The notes: generated by a model not told the origin, from the sequence alone. A stretch of 64,000 nt of DNA from Coprobacter tertius (GCF_024330105.1 NZ_JANDHW010000001.1:124001-188000), one strand, 5' to 3'. Shown: positions 18,730-28,274, numbered from the stretch's first letter. Program-made: numbers and translations.

Positions 18730-19443
18730 TTAAAATTTAAGCATATCCTGCATGGTAAGAAAACCTTTTTTGCCATGCGTAAACTCTGCCGCAATAACGG
18801 CCCCCAGAGCAAATCCTTCACGACTTTTAGCATCGTGTGTTATGCGTATCGAGTCGACTTCCGATTCGTAAATAACCGTATGTATTCCGGGAACTTCTCC
18901 CTCTCTTATGGCTTTAATTCCGATTTCGTTTTTTTCGGGTTCTTTACCTACTATCCAGCTGGTTTTGCGTTTTATATTGTCTATGAGGTCTCCGGCCAAA
19001 GTTATGGCTGTGCCACTGGGTGCATCGAGTTTATGTATGTGATGCACTTCTTCCATGCGTACATCGTATTCGGGAAATCCGTCCATAATTCCGGCCAGGT
19101 ATTTGTTCAGTGCGAAAAATATATTTACTCCGAGACTGAAATTAGATGCATAGAAAAATGTATTTCCGTTTTTGCAAGCTTCTTTAATTTCTGGAAGGTG
19201 TTCAAGCCAACCTGTTGTTCCCGATACGACCGGAACTCCGGCAGCGAAAGCTTTGCGATAATTGTTTACAGCTACAGCAGGTACGGTGAACTCAATCGCG
19301 ACGTCGGCACTTTTAAAAGCTTCCGATTCGAAGTCTTCGGGATTGTTTATGTCGATGATGCTAACGATTTCGTGTCCCCGTTTTCGGGCGATTTTTTCGA
19401 TGATATGACCCATTTTGCCGTATCCAATCAATGCAATCTTCAT
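18730..19443 (-). CDS. dapB: 4-hydroxy-tetrahydrodipicolinate reductase
   Basis: DapB reduces 4-hydroxy-tetrahydrodipicolinate with NAD(P)H in the diaminopimelate/lysine pathway, feeding peptidoglycan. The 237-residue protein begins MKIALIGYGKMGHIIEK with the nucleotide-binding GxGxMG and contains EFTVPAVAVNNY, SGTTGW, FYASNFSLGVNIFF and the substrate loop EEVHHIHKLDAPSGTA. It heads the minus-strand group dapB-lepB-lepB2-wbqC, with a TATCTTTG box about 70 bp upstream of its start. Confidence 0.97.
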   Translation of the reverse strand: MKIALIGYGKMGHIIEKIARKRGHEIVSIIDINNPEDFESEAFKSADVAIEFTVPAVAVNNYRKAFAAGVPVVSGTTGWLEHLPEIKEACKNGNTFFYASNFSLGVNIFFALNKYLAGIMDGFPEYDVRMEEVHHIHKLDAPSGTAITLAGDLIDNIKRKTSWIVGKEPEKNEIGIKAIREGEVPGIHTVIYESEVDSIRITHDAKSREGFALGAVIAAEFTHGKKGFLTMQDMLKF

Positions 19444-19513
19444 ATTTTAATTAAATTTTATGTTTAAAAATATTGTCGAACTGTTCGCTATATCGATGAT
19501 ATACTTTATCTTG

Positions 19514-19521
19514 CAAAGATA
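19514..19521 (-). promoter_or_regulatory. Predicted -7 box (TATCTTTG) for the dapB operon
   Basis: This is a minus-strand match to TAnnTTTG. Transcription would start about 60 bases before the dapB ATG and run through lepB, lepB2 and wbqC. Confidence 0.5.
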
Positions 19522-19559
19522 ATGAAAAATCAGTTGGTTTTTCGGAGAAAGTATATTTT

Positions 19560-20840
19560 ATGGAAAAGCTCATGCATTACATTTGGGAGCACCGGTTATT
19601 AGGAGAGCGGGATCTTGTTACTACAACCGGAGAAAAGGTACAGATTATAGACCCGGGACATCTTAATACTGATTCCGGTCCTGACTTTTTTAATGCCAAA
19701 ATACGTATCGGTAACAAAATATGGGCCGGTAATGTAGAAATACATGAGAGGGCGTCCGATTGGAAACGTCATAATCATCATACCGATCAAGCATACGATT
19801 CTGTTATCCTGCATGTAGTAGGTGTGAATGATATGCAGATTTGTCGTATTTGTGGTGAGATGATTCCACAGATGGTGATGGTTTGTTCTCCGAGATTTAG
19901 AGATGATTATGCATTTTTGGTACAGCAAAATAGTTTTTTACCTTGCGGTGATCGGCTGGGAGAACTTTCGCCTTTGGTTATAGCCGATTGGATATCGGCA
20001 TTGTTTTTGGAAAGATTGCAACAAAAATCGGATCGTATTTTCGATTGGTTGAAAATTTACAAAGGTAGTTGGCAGGAGGTATGTTACGTTACTTTATCTC
20101 GCTCGATCGGCTTAGGGACTAATAACGATGCGTTTGAAAGGTTGGCGCGAGGGTTACCTTTGATTTTTTTACAAAAGCATGCCGCTTCTCTGATACAGTT
20201 GGAAGCATTCCTTTTTGGACAAGCAGGATTACTTGAAGAATATGATCTTCAGGATGATTCTTATTACAGGCGTTTATCGGATGAATATTTGTTTTTGAAA
20301 AATAAATTCGGACTGCATCCCATGAAAAGTGAGAGCTGGAAATTCTTCAGGTTACGTCCTGCTAATTTCCCCCATCAGCGTATTGCTATGCTGGCCCGGT
20401 TTATTTCCGACGGATTCTCGTTATTTTCGGGTATTTGCGATGCAACGGAAGAAAAAGAATACCGGCAATTATTCGATATTAGGCTCGATAGCTATTGGAA
20501 TACACATTATGCTTTCGGCCGGGTATCTTCTGATCATCCTAAAACTTTGGGGCGTACCGCTGTGGATATATTGTTGATAAATACGGTTGCCCCTTTATTA
20601 TATGCGTATGGTATGTTTACAGGTGATAATGTATTAATAGATAGGTCGATGACGTTGCTCGAGTCGCTGAAATCCGAACAAAATCGTATCGTAAGGGAAT
20701 TTTCTTCGGCCGGTGTAAAATGTAATAATGCGCTCGAAAGTCAGGCACTGATACAGTTGCATAATGCATATTGTGTACCGCGCAAGTGCCTTTATTGTCG
20801 TATCGGTCATAAACTATTGGCGTGTAAAGCTCTAAAGTAG
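19560..20840 (+). CDS. DUF2851 family protein
   Basis: The 426-residue protein carries the DUF2851 signature near its N-terminus: an IWEHRLLG start, GPDFFNAKIRIG, then WAGNVEIHERASDWKRHNHHTDQAYDSVILHVV. The set of conserved Asp, Glu, His and Asp residues resembles a metal-binding or nuclease-like site, but no activity has been shown to my knowledge. The C-terminus has CRIGHKLLACK with CVPRKCLYCRIG, a possible cysteine-based metal site. It is transcribed away from dapB and followed by the MFS gene after 42 bp. Confidence 0.85.
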   Translation: MEKLMHYIWEHRLLGERDLVTTTGEKVQIIDPGHLNTDSGPDFFNAKIRIGNKIWAGNVEIHERASDWKRHNHHTDQAYDSVILHVVGVNDMQICRICGEMIPQMVMVCSPRFRDDYAFLVQQNSFLPCGDRLGELSPLVIADWISALFLERLQQKSDRIFDWLKIYKGSWQEVCYVTLSRSIGLGTNNDAFERLARGLPLIFLQKHAASLIQLEAFLFGQAGLLEEYDLQDDSYYRRLSDEYLFLKNKFGLHPMKSESWKFFRLRPANFPHQRIAMLARFISDGFSLFSGICDATEEKEYRQLFDIRLDSYWNTHYAFGRVSSDHPKTLGRTAVDILLINTVAPLLYAYGMFTGDNVLIDRSMTLLESLKSEQNRIVREFSSAGVKCNNALESQALIQLHNAYCVPRKCLYCRIGHKLLACKALK

Positions 20841-20851
20841 CTTCTTTTTCG

Positions 20852-20859
20852 TAACTTTG
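20852..20859 (+). promoter_or_regulatory. Predicted -7 box (TAACTTTG) for the MFS gene
   Basis: This matches TAnnTTTG 24 bases before the ATG at 20883, so the transporter may have its own transcript. Confidence 0.45.
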
Positions 20860-20882
20860 CGGTGTATTAAGGTAAAAAAGAT

Positions 20883-22112
20883 ATGAAAAAATTTAGGAGT
20901 GGACGGGCCGGAGGAGTAGCGTTCTCGATTTTGGTATCGTTAGGAGCCTGTCACATGCTAAACGATACATTACAATCGCTTATTGCCGCCATTTATCCTT
21001 TGATTAAAGATTCTCTTTCACTTTCGTTTTCGCAGATCGGGCTTATTACCCTTGTTTTTCAGATATCTTCTTCGGTATTTCAACCGTTAAACGGATGGTT
21101 TACCGATAAACATCCCATGCCGTTCGCTTTACCAGTAGGTATGACTTCTACTTTAATCGGACTTATTTTTCTGGCGTTTGCTAATAGTCTTCATCTGGTA
21201 CTTTTAGCTGTTTTCCTGATCGGTTTGGGGTCTTCGGTATTCCATCCAGAGGCGTCACGATTGGCATATATGGCTTCGGGAGGACGTCCGGGAATGGCGC
21301 AATCGATTTTTCAGGTGGGCGGTAATCTCGGAGGTTCATTCGGCCCTTTACTGGCGGCACTGATTATAGCTCCTTTCGGGCAGCGTAACGTAGTATGGTT
21401 TGTTATCATTGCCTTGATATGCATTATGGTTATGTTACCGGTGAGTCGATGGTATAGCCGTAACCTGAATATGTTCAAGCAGAGAACGGCTGCTGATAAA
21501 GCCGAGCGGGAATCGCTGTTTTCTCATCGGAAAGTAGTATTCTCCCTAAGTATCTTACTTATTCTTATTTTCTCGAAATATGTTTATTTGGCCAGTATCA
21601 ACAGTTATTATACTTTTTATCTGATACAGAAATTCGGGGTTACAGTGCAACATTCACAATTATATCTTTTCGCTTTTTTGTTGTCTGTAGCTATCGGTAC
21701 TCTCGTAGGTGGGCCGCTGGGAGACCGTATCGGGAGGAAATATGTTATTTGGGGGTCGATCCTCGGAGCAGCTCCCTTTACGATGTTGATGCCTTATGCT
21801 AATCTGACTTGGACCTGTATATTGAGTATTTGTATCGGATTTGTAATTTCTTCGGCCTTTTCGGCTATTCTCGTGTATGCTCAAGAATTAATGCCTGGTA
21901 AAGTAGGGATGATCGCCGGGATGTTTTTTGGCCTGGCTTTTGGAATTGCGGGTATCGCTTCGGCCGTTTTAGGTAATATTGCCGATAGTAAGGGTATCGA
22001 ATATGTTTATCATATTTGTTCTTATCTTCCTCTTATCGGCTTAGTTACCGGATTTTTACCTGATATACGAAAGGCCCGGATGAAAGCTATGGCTGAAAAA
22101 GAAAAACTTTGA
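20883..22112 (+). CDS. MFS transporter, Fsr (fosmidomycin-resistance) type
   Basis: The 409-residue protein has about 12 membrane helices. It has the MFS loop GPLGDRIGRKYVIWGS between helices 8 and 9 and the N-terminal LGACHMLNDTLQSLIAAIYPL characteristic of the Fsr subgroup, along with GWFTDKHPMP and GSSVFHPEASRLAY. E. coli Fsr exports fosmidomycin; the natural substrate here is not known. It is followed by rubrerythrin after 54 bp. Confidence 0.88.
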   Translation: MKKFRSGRAGGVAFSILVSLGACHMLNDTLQSLIAAIYPLIKDSLSLSFSQIGLITLVFQISSSVFQPLNGWFTDKHPMPFALPVGMTSTLIGLIFLAFANSLHLVLLAVFLIGLGSSVFHPEASRLAYMASGGRPGMAQSIFQVGGNLGGSFGPLLAALIIAPFGQRNVVWFVIIALICIMVMLPVSRWYSRNLNMFKQRTAADKAERESLFSHRKVVFSLSILLILIFSKYVYLASINSYYTFYLIQKFGVTVQHSQLYLFAFLLSVAIGTLVGGPLGDRIGRKYVIWGSILGAAPFTMLMPYANLTWTCILSICIGFVISSAFSAILVYAQELMPGKVGMIAGMFFGLAFGIAGIASAVLGNIADSKGIEYVYHICSYLPLIGLVTGFLPDIRKARMKAMAEKEKL

Positions 22113-22166
22113 ACTTTTAATTCTGATGATTGTTAAAGTATTATCTAAAAATAACAATCTGACATT

Positions 22167-22745
22167 ATGAAAAGTATTCAAGGTACCCTTACCGAGCAGA
22201 ATCTGCTGAAAGCTTTTGCCGGTGAATCCCAGGCCCGTAATCGTTATTCTCTTTTTGCTGAAGTAGCGCAAATGGAGGGCTATCAACAAATCAGTAGTGT
22301 TTTTCTTGAAACAGCCGAGCAGGAAAGAGAACATGCTAAACGTTTTTTCGATTTTATGACCGGGGGGGAAATGTTAACCATTACGGCTGATTACCCGGCG
22401 GGCCGTATCGGAACGACAAAAGAAAATCTTTTGGAGGCCGCCGAGGGAGAGAAGTTAGAGTGGTCGTCTTTGTATTCCGATTTTGCGGGTGTAGCTCTCG
22501 AGGAGGGTTTTAAAGATGTTTCTATCGCTTTTAAAATGATTGCGAAGGTAGAAGAATTTCACGAATGGCGTTATCGTAAATTGCTTTCTCGGCTTGAAGA
22601 CGGTACGGTCTTTAAGCGTGAAGAACCTATTAAATGGCAATGCCGTAATTGCGGTTTTGTCTTTGAAGGTAAAGAGCCGCCGGCAAAATGTCCGGCATGT
22701 TTGCATCCGCAAGCCTATTTCGAACCTAAGAGAGATAATTATTGA
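22167..22745 (+). CDS. Rubrerythrin
   Basis: Rubrerythrin reduces hydrogen peroxide in anaerobes using a di-iron centre and a rubredoxin iron. The 192-residue protein has the four-helix ferritin-like domain with FAGESQARNRY, ETAEQEREHAKRF and IAKVEEFHEWRY supplying the iron ligands. The C-terminal rubredoxin domain has CRNCG and CPAC as two CxxC pairs. It supports an anaerobic lifestyle. A strong stem-loop follows. Confidence 0.97.
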   Translation: MKSIQGTLTEQNLLKAFAGESQARNRYSLFAEVAQMEGYQQISSVFLETAEQEREHAKRFFDFMTGGEMLTITADYPAGRIGTTKENLLEAAEGEKLEWSSLYSDFAGVALEEGFKDVSIAFKMIAKVEEFHEWRYRKLLSRLEDGTVFKREEPIKWQCRNCGFVFEGKEPPAKCPACLHPQAYFEPKRDNY

Positions 22746-22766
22746 TTTTATTGTTCTGAAAAATAG

Positions 22767-22806
22767 AAAGAGACTGTCTGAATATAATCAAACAGTCTCT
22801 TTTTAT
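22767..22806. terminator. Stem-loop terminator between rubrerythrin and the NagB/PIG-L gene
   Basis: The arm AGAGACTGT at 22769 pairs with ACAGTCTCT ending at 22800, followed by a T run. On the other strand it also has a T run, so it can serve both convergent genes. Confidence 0.8.
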
Positions 22807-22814
22807 TTCTATTT

Positions 22815-24794
22815 TTATAGGGGGTGATATTCTACAAAAGCTTCTATGGCTTCATAAGAAGCGAGGCCTAATTGTGCATACAAATTAGCTGTGGCTTTAT
22901 TACGGTCTTCGGCTCGTTGCCAGAACAGCCGTTCGTCATCACCTAGGAAAGGTGCACTCTCCATTTGGGATTGATGTTTCAGAATAGAATTTCGTTTCTG
23001 CCGCAATTCTTCAGGGCTGATAGGTACTGCCATTTCAATATGGTCTATTTCCCATTCTGCCCAGGCACCCCTGTACATCCATACGCGACAATTTTTCATC
23101 CATTCGTCCTCTTTAACATCATCGATTGCAGCTAATACGGCGTCGAGGCAAACACGGTGTGTGCCATGCGGGTCGGCCAAATCACCGGCAACGAATATCT
23201 GATCGGGTTTTACTTTTAGCAAAAGATCTTTTACGATATTTTTATCAGTTTCGGTAAGCTCCCCTTTTTTAATCGTGCCGGTTTCATAGAAAGGTAATTG
23301 CAGAAAGTGTACGTTTTCGGGTTTTACTCCTATGTAATTACAAGCGGTGCGGGCTTCTCCCTGCCGTATCTGGCCTTTGAGATATCGTATATCGGCCAAG
23401 TCGATATCGCCTTCTTTTTTATTTTTTACAAATTCGGTTATTTCTGCGTGTTTAGCCAGAAACTCAGGCGTATCGAAATGAAATTTTTTAGCAATTCCGC
23501 CCATCAGCATGACATATCGCATCATGTCCTCGTCGCCAACAGCTATGTTACCTGAAGTTTCGTATGCGACATGTACATCGTGGTGTTGATCGACTAAGCG
23601 TTTTAATGTCCCCCCCATCGAAATTACATCATCATCGGGATGAGGACTGAATACGATAACTTTTTTAGGATAGGGGGTCGCTCTTTCGGGACGAAAGGTA
23701 TCGTCAGCATTCGGTTTTCCGCCGGGCCAGCCGGTAATGGTATGTTGTAAATCGTTGAAGATTTTGATATTTACATTATAGGCAGATCCGAATAGTGCCA
23801 GTAATTCGCTTAAACCGTTATCGTTATAGTCTTTGTTGGTGAGTTTAAGAATCGGTTTGCCTGTAATTTTACAAAGCCATACGATCGCTCTTCTTATCAA
23901 TTTGTCATTCCATTCACAGGATGTAACAAGCCAGGGAGTGCTGATGCGGGTAAGATTCTCGGCAGCAGACAGGTCAAGTACCATTTTAGCATCTTTATGC
24001 TGTTGAAGATAACTGGCCGGTATCGAATCGGAGACACAGCCTTCGATCGCTTCTTTAGCAATTGCTGCACGATTTTCGCCCCATCCCATTACGATAATTC
24101 TTTTGGTTGTTAATAGAGTAGAAATACCTATAGTAATGGCGCTTCCGGGGACATTCTCGGTAGAGTTGTACAAACTGGCGGCATTATGTCGTGATTCACT
24201 GCTGAGAAGCATTAATCTGGTAGTTGAGCCGATTTGTGAACCTGGTTCGTTGAATGCCAGATTACCTAACGGGCCCATTTCGAGTAGGGCCAGGTCGATT
24301 CCTCCGTAACTTTCGATTTTCTTTTCGTAGTCACGACAGAATTCGAAGATATTTTCTTTTTCACCGTTTGCTAACGGAGTGAATATGTTTTCGGGCTTTA
24401 TATCTACCAGATCCAGTAAGTATTCCCGGAGTATATGTGTAGTTCCTCGAGCATTTTTATTCAGCGGATAGAATTCGCTGATATTGAATACAACAACGTT
24501 TGAAAAACTGATTTTTCCTTCTTTATAAAGCCGCACGAGGTCTTTATATACCGTATGGGTTCCTAAACCGGCACCGAGTGCTAATACACAGGGGCGGTTT
24601 TCTGCATTGCATTTATGAATGAGATCGGAAATTTCGTTTGCGATATGAACCGATCCTTCTTCGGTTCCTTCGTCAATTTCAGTGTTTATTTTTTCGAAAC
24701 GGGTAAGCGCCGTAAGTTCGAAGGCATCGTTCGGTCGATAATACCTTTTGGGTATTCTATCGAGTTTAATTTGTGAACTTAAATGAGCTTTCAT
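22815..24794 (-). CDS. NagB-like/PIG-L deacetylase fusion with degenerate NagB active site
   Basis: The 659-residue protein joins a glucosamine-6-phosphate deaminase-like domain (about 1-290) to a PIG-L/LmbE N-deacetylase domain (about 370-659). The PIG-L part has the zinc site in SPHPDDDVIS and DPHGTHRV and looks active. The NagB part keeps the fold and FNEPGS with Glu183, but the three other catalytic positions are lost. Compared with E. coli NagB, Asp72 is Ser106 (FNISEF), Asp141 is Leu176 and His143 is Asn178 (GPLGN). It may sense or bind amino-sugar phosphate rather than deaminate it. It is divergent from the true nagB. Confidence 0.9.
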   Translation of the reverse strand: MKAHLSSQIKLDRIPKRYYRPNDAFELTALTRFEKINTEIDEGTEEGSVHIANEISDLIHKCNAENRPCVLALGAGLGTHTVYKDLVRLYKEGKISFSNVVVFNISEFYPLNKNARGTTHILREYLLDLVDIKPENIFTPLANGEKENIFEFCRDYEKKIESYGGIDLALLEMGPLGNLAFNEPGSQIGSTTRLMLLSSESRHNAASLYNSTENVPGSAITIGISTLLTTKRIIVMGWGENRAAIAKEAIEGCVSDSIPASYLQQHKDAKMVLDLSAAENLTRISTPWLVTSCEWNDKLIRRAIVWLCKITGKPILKLTNKDYNDNGLSELLALFGSAYNVNIKIFNDLQHTITGWPGGKPNADDTFRPERATPYPKKVIVFSPHPDDDVISMGGTLKRLVDQHHDVHVAYETSGNIAVGDEDMMRYVMLMGGIAKKFHFDTPEFLAKHAEITEFVKNKKEGDIDLADIRYLKGQIRQGEARTACNYIGVKPENVHFLQLPFYETGTIKKGELTETDKNIVKDLLLKVKPDQIFVAGDLADPHGTHRVCLDAVLAAIDDVKEDEWMKNCRVWMYRGAWAEWEIDHIEMAVPISPEELRQKRNSILKHQSQMESAPFLGDDERLFWQRAEDRNKATANLYAQLGLASYEAIEAFVEYHPL

Positions 24795-25085
24795 AAAAGT
24801 GTAATTATTTAGTTAGCGAAAAAGATATTTTCGAATTGAGAGTAACAAAGATAAATCTTTTATTTAACATGATCTCTTAATTTTTGAAATAAAGTTGGGT
24901 ATATTTTATTGAATTCAGCTGTTAATAGAATCTTTTGGTTCGGGATGATTTTAAAAAAAAGAGATCATACGACGAAAAATGACTATAATCGGTATAATTT
25001 TTTTAATTTTGGGGCAATATTTTGAATAGAATTATTTTTCTAACGTTTGTAATGACGAGACAGAAACAACTAAAATAGTATCATT
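24795..25085. other. Divergent intergenic region between the NagB/PIG-L and nagB genes
   Basis: The 291-bp AT-rich gap contains a minus-strand TATCTTTG box at 24846-24853 and must also hold the nagB promoter, for which I see no good TAnnTTTG match. No inverted repeat that could be a clear operator for an amino-sugar regulator stands out. No gene is seen. Confidence 0.5.
24846..24853 (-). promoter_or_regulatory. Predicted -7 box (TATCTTTG) for the NagB/PIG-L gene
   Basis: This is a minus-strand match to TAnnTTTG, 52 bases upstream of the ATG at 24794. Confidence 0.5.
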
Positions 25086-25901
25086 ATGAGATTAATTATC
25101 GAGCCCGATTATGCAAATGTATCGCAATGGGCGGCCAATTACGTTGCTGCGCGTATTAATGAATACAGCCCTTCCGCAGAACGTCCGTTTATTTTGGGGC
25201 TTCCTACCGGTTCTTCACCGCTTGGAATGTATAGGAACTTGATTGAATTGAATAAAAAAGGAGTGGTTTCTTTTAAAAATGTCGTGACATTCAATATGGA
25301 TGAGTATATCGGTTTACCGAAAGATCATCCCGAAAGTTATCATTCTTTTATGTGGAATAATTTTTTTGGCCATATAGATATTAATCCCGAGAATGTGAAT
25401 ATCTTAAATGGAAATGCAGAAGATCTTGCTGCTGAATGTGAGAGATATGAGAAAAAAATAAAATCGTATGGCGGTATAAATTTGTTTTTGGGAGGAATCG
25501 GTCCCGACGGGCATATTGCTTTTAATGAACCGGGTTCGTCATTAACATCTCGTACTCGTGTAAAAACGCTTACTCAGGATACCATTATTGCCAACTCCCG
25601 TTTTTTCAATAACGATGTAAATCAAGTGCCTAAAACTGCACTGACAGTAGGCGTTGGGACGGTGATGGATGCCAGAAGTGTTTTGATTATTGTAAATGGA
25701 CACAATAAAGCACGAGCTTTGAAACATGGTGTAGAAGGCGGAATTTCTCAGATGTGGACGATCAGTGCACTGCAATTGCATCCGTATAGTATTATCGTTT
25801 GCGATGATGATGCTACAGCAGAACTCAAAGTGGGAACTTATAAATATTTCCTTGATATAGAGAAAGATAATATCGATCCGGCATCATTACTTAAAAAGTG
25901 A
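25086..25901 (+). CDS. nagB: Glucosamine-6-phosphate deaminase
   Basis: NagB turns glucosamine-6-phosphate into fructose-6-phosphate and ammonia, the last step of amino-sugar breakdown. The 271-residue protein has all catalytic residues at the E. coli numbering: Asp72 in FNMDEY, Asp141 and His143 in GPDGH, and Glu148 in FNEPGSS. The phosphate loop is [10 protein letters not shown]. The pairing with the fusion protein on the other strand suggests joint work on N-acetylated amino sugars, with PIG-L possibly removing acetyl and NagB deaminating; the order is inferred. It ends in a strong terminator. Confidence 0.97.
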   Translation: MRLIIEPDYANVSQWAANYVAARINEYSPSAERPFILGLPTGSSPLGMYRNLIELNKKGVVSFKNVVTFNMDEYIGLPKDHPESYHSFMWNNFFGHIDINPENVNILNGNAEDLAAECERYEKKIKSYGGINLFLGGIGPDGHIAFNEPGSSLTSRTRVKTLTQDTIIANSRFFNNDVNQVPKTALTVGVGTVMDARSVLIIVNGHNKARALKHGVEGGISQMWTISALQLHPYSIIVCDDDATAELKVGTYKYFLDIEKDNIDPASLLKK

Positions 25902-25931
25902 TATAGTAGTTTGTATGAAAAAATTTTTTTT

Positions 25932-25969
25932 AAAGGAGTGTAACGAACATTTGTTCGTTACACTCCTTT
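25932..25969 (+). terminator. Perfect stem-loop terminator after nagB
   Basis: The 18-base arm starting AAAGGAGTGTAACGAA pairs perfectly with the arm ending CACTCCTTT across a tiny loop, and a T run follows. Confidence 0.85.
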
Positions 25970-26297
25970 TTTGTAAAGGTCATTTTTTAAGAATTTATAA
26001 AAATCGTTATTCGAGAATCGGTCATTCTTTTTTAAAAGCAGAAGGTAAATATCGGTTTTTCCTATTTTTGTTATTATGATGAAATCATTATTCCTTAATC
26101 GGTTTAGCTATTTTATCATGGTATATTAAATCAATTTCCCTCTTGAAAAGTTAAATTTCGGGAGATTTTTATAAATGCCTGATAAATAACTTTATAATAA
26201 TTTTTTATTGTAAATATAATTTATTTTATTTGTATATTCCTCAATTGGCAGACTGATGTCTTTTTTTTCGTTACATTATACTTAAATTTTTAATACC
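25970..26297. other. AT-rich non-coding gap upstream of the CotH gene
   Basis: The 328-bp region holds a TATTTTTG box at 26063-26070, followed directly by an 18-codon reading frame (26075-26128) of no clear meaning. No conserved gene or RNA is recognised. It presumably carries the CotH promoter. Confidence 0.4.
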
Positions 26298-28232
26298 ATG
26301 AAACTGCGTTATTTTATTATTTTATTTTTGGGCTGCTCATCGTATATGTCTGCTCAAGTATCGCAAAAACTTACTGGAAACATAATCGGGACCGAATTCT
26401 CAGTTGATTATGACCATGGAGTACAATCAACGACTGTAAATACGAAGGAAAATGTATTCGATGGAGATTTCGATACTTTTTTTGCTTCTTTCGATCGTTC
26501 CGGGACTTGGGTAGGGCTCGATTTGGGAGAGCCTCATATTATTACAAAAATAGGTTATTCTCCTCGTGTCGGATCGAATAATCGTGTTGTTTTAGCTGTA
26601 ATTGAAGGGGCTAATTCACCTGATTTTATCGATGCTATTCCTATTTATCTTATCAAAGAGGAGGCTCCCGATCGGAAAATGACTTATGCCGAAATCGATT
26701 GTTCTCGTGGATTCAGGTATGTAAGATATGTTTCTCCCAATGATGTAAGGTGTAATCTTGCGGAATTAGAATTTTACGGCAAAAAAGGAGAGGGAGACGA
26801 TTCTAAACTTTATCAGCCAACTAACTTGCCACTGGTAACGATTCATACCGAAGGTGCAAAAGATATTGTCGAAAAGGAGGTATATCTTCCGGGGCAGGTA
26901 TCGATTATTTCTGAAGACGGAACAAAACTTTTACATAAAGAACTCGACGTAAGAGGACGTGGGAATGCAAGTTGGTCTTTCCCTAAAAAACCGTATCGGA
27001 TGAAATTTAATAAAAAAGATAATGTCCTTGATTTTCCGGCTAAAGCAAAAAACTGGACATTGATCAGTAACTACGGCGACCATACACTCATGCGTAATTT
27101 AATTGCTTTTGAGATAAGCAGGCGCGTAGGTTTGGAGTATACTCCGGCCGGGAGACCTGTGGATGTGATGCTTAATGGCGAATATAAAGGTTGTTATCAG
27201 TTATGCGACCAGGTAGAGGTGAACGAAAATCGGGTTAATGTTGAAGAAATGGAGCCGACCGATATATCCTCGCCTAACATAGAGGGCGGGTATTTGATTG
27301 AGGTAGATGCTTATGCATATAGTGAAATTTCGTGGTTTGCATCGGCACAGAAACAAATACCTGTGACGATAAAATATCCTAAGGATGACGAAATCGTATC
27401 GCAGCAGAGGCAATATATCGTAAATAGATTTAATGAGATAGAAAGCCGTTTGTTTTCGAATGATTTTATTACTCCGGGAAAATCGTATCGTGAGCTGTTC
27501 GATGTCAAAAGTTTTTTACAACATTTCTTGGTAGGAGAGTTGACGGGAAATACCGATACTTATTGGAGTACTTTTATGTATAAGCGACGCAATGATCCGC
27601 TTCTTTACACAGGTCCTGTTTGGGATTTCGATATTGCATTTGAGAATGATGACCGTACCTACCCGATTAATGCGCAAACCGATTTTTTATATCGTTTCGA
27701 AAGAGCTTCTCATGCTAATAATATGAATGTTTTTGCCGATCGTGTTCTCCTTTCCGATCCGCAGACTAAAGAAGAACTTTCGGCCTTATGGACCAAATGC
27801 CGGAAAGAAACCGGGATTACGGCGGAATCTCTTTTGGATTATATTGATAAAACTGCATCGGAATTGCAGGAAGCCCAAAAATTGAACTTTAAACGTTGGC
27901 CTATAAACGATACTTTTGAAGATGCCTTAAATGTTGTGAAAACATATTTGAGTGAACGTGTCGCATGGATGGATAAAAAAATTCCTTTTACCACAGGTAT
28001 AAAAAATGTGTCTGTTGTGTCCGAAGGAATTATTTATGCTGATAATATGCAGGTTGTAGTTACGAATTTTGAGAAAGGGGCGGTTGTAAATATATACGAC
28101 TTGCAGGGGCAACTCGTGACGCAGGGTGTTTGTGATGAAAATGGAGTGCGTATTCCTTTAACAGCCGGTTTTTATGTAGTACAGGTTGTTTCTCATGGGA
28201 AGAGCATTAGCCAGAAAAAAGTTTTATTATAA
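26298..28232 (+). CDS. Secreted CotH-family protein with discoidin-like and C-terminal sorting domains
   Basis: The 644-residue protein has a signal peptide ending near SAQ (residues 1-20). A discoidin-like (F5/8C-type) carbohydrate-binding domain follows at about 40-165, with an LDLGEPHIITKIGY strand. The CotH kinase-like domain covers about 175-500, with the motif GRGNASW, KKPYRMKF, YGDHTLMRN, EGGYLIEVD and VWDFDIAF. Its Asp-rich motif DFDIAFEN resembles the CotH metal/ATP site. The last 80 residues form a beta-sandwich ending GFYVVQVVSHGKSISQKKVL, like type A type IX secretion sorting domains. It probably acts at the cell surface; kinase substrates are unknown. Confidence 0.85.
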   Translation: MKLRYFIILFLGCSSYMSAQVSQKLTGNIIGTEFSVDYDHGVQSTTVNTKENVFDGDFDTFFASFDRSGTWVGLDLGEPHIITKIGYSPRVGSNNRVVLAVIEGANSPDFIDAIPIYLIKEEAPDRKMTYAEIDCSRGFRYVRYVSPNDVRCNLAELEFYGKKGEGDDSKLYQPTNLPLVTIHTEGAKDIVEKEVYLPGQVSIISEDGTKLLHKELDVRGRGNASWSFPKKPYRMKFNKKDNVLDFPAKAKNWTLISNYGDHTLMRNLIAFEISRRVGLEYTPAGRPVDVMLNGEYKGCYQLCDQVEVNENRVNVEEMEPTDISSPNIEGGYLIEVDAYAYSEISWFASAQKQIPVTIKYPKDDEIVSQQRQYIVNRFNEIESRLFSNDFITPGKSYRELFDVKSFLQHFLVGELTGNTDTYWSTFMYKRRNDPLLYTGPVWDFDIAFENDDRTYPINAQTDFLYRFERASHANNMNVFADRVLLSDPQTKEELSALWTKCRKETGITAESLLDYIDKTASELQEAQKLNFKRWPINDTFEDALNVVKTYLSERVAWMDKKIPFTTGIKNVSVVSEGIIYADNMQVVVTNFEKGAVVNIYDLQGQLVTQGVCDENGVRIPLTAGFYVVQVVSHGKSISQKKVLL

Positions 28233-28235
28233 AGT

Positions 28236-28274
28236 AAAACAGGGCTTTCGCTATACAGCGAAAGCCCTGTTTTT
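28236..28274. terminator. Bidirectional stem-loop terminator between CotH and polA
   Basis: The arm AAAACAGGGCTTTCGCT pairs with AGCGAAAGCCCTGTTTT across ATAC. The T run serves the plus strand and A-rich flanks serve polA from the other side; it touches the polA stop codon. Confidence 0.85.

Noticed and set aside
18775-19467. 230-residue frame antisense to dapB
   Set aside because: It is opposite dapB, has no family resemblance and an odd aromatic- and Ser-rich composition.
26075-26128. 17-residue frame right after a TATTTTTG box
   Set aside because: A leader peptide is possible, but the leader would be nearly absent and no attenuator pair is seen.
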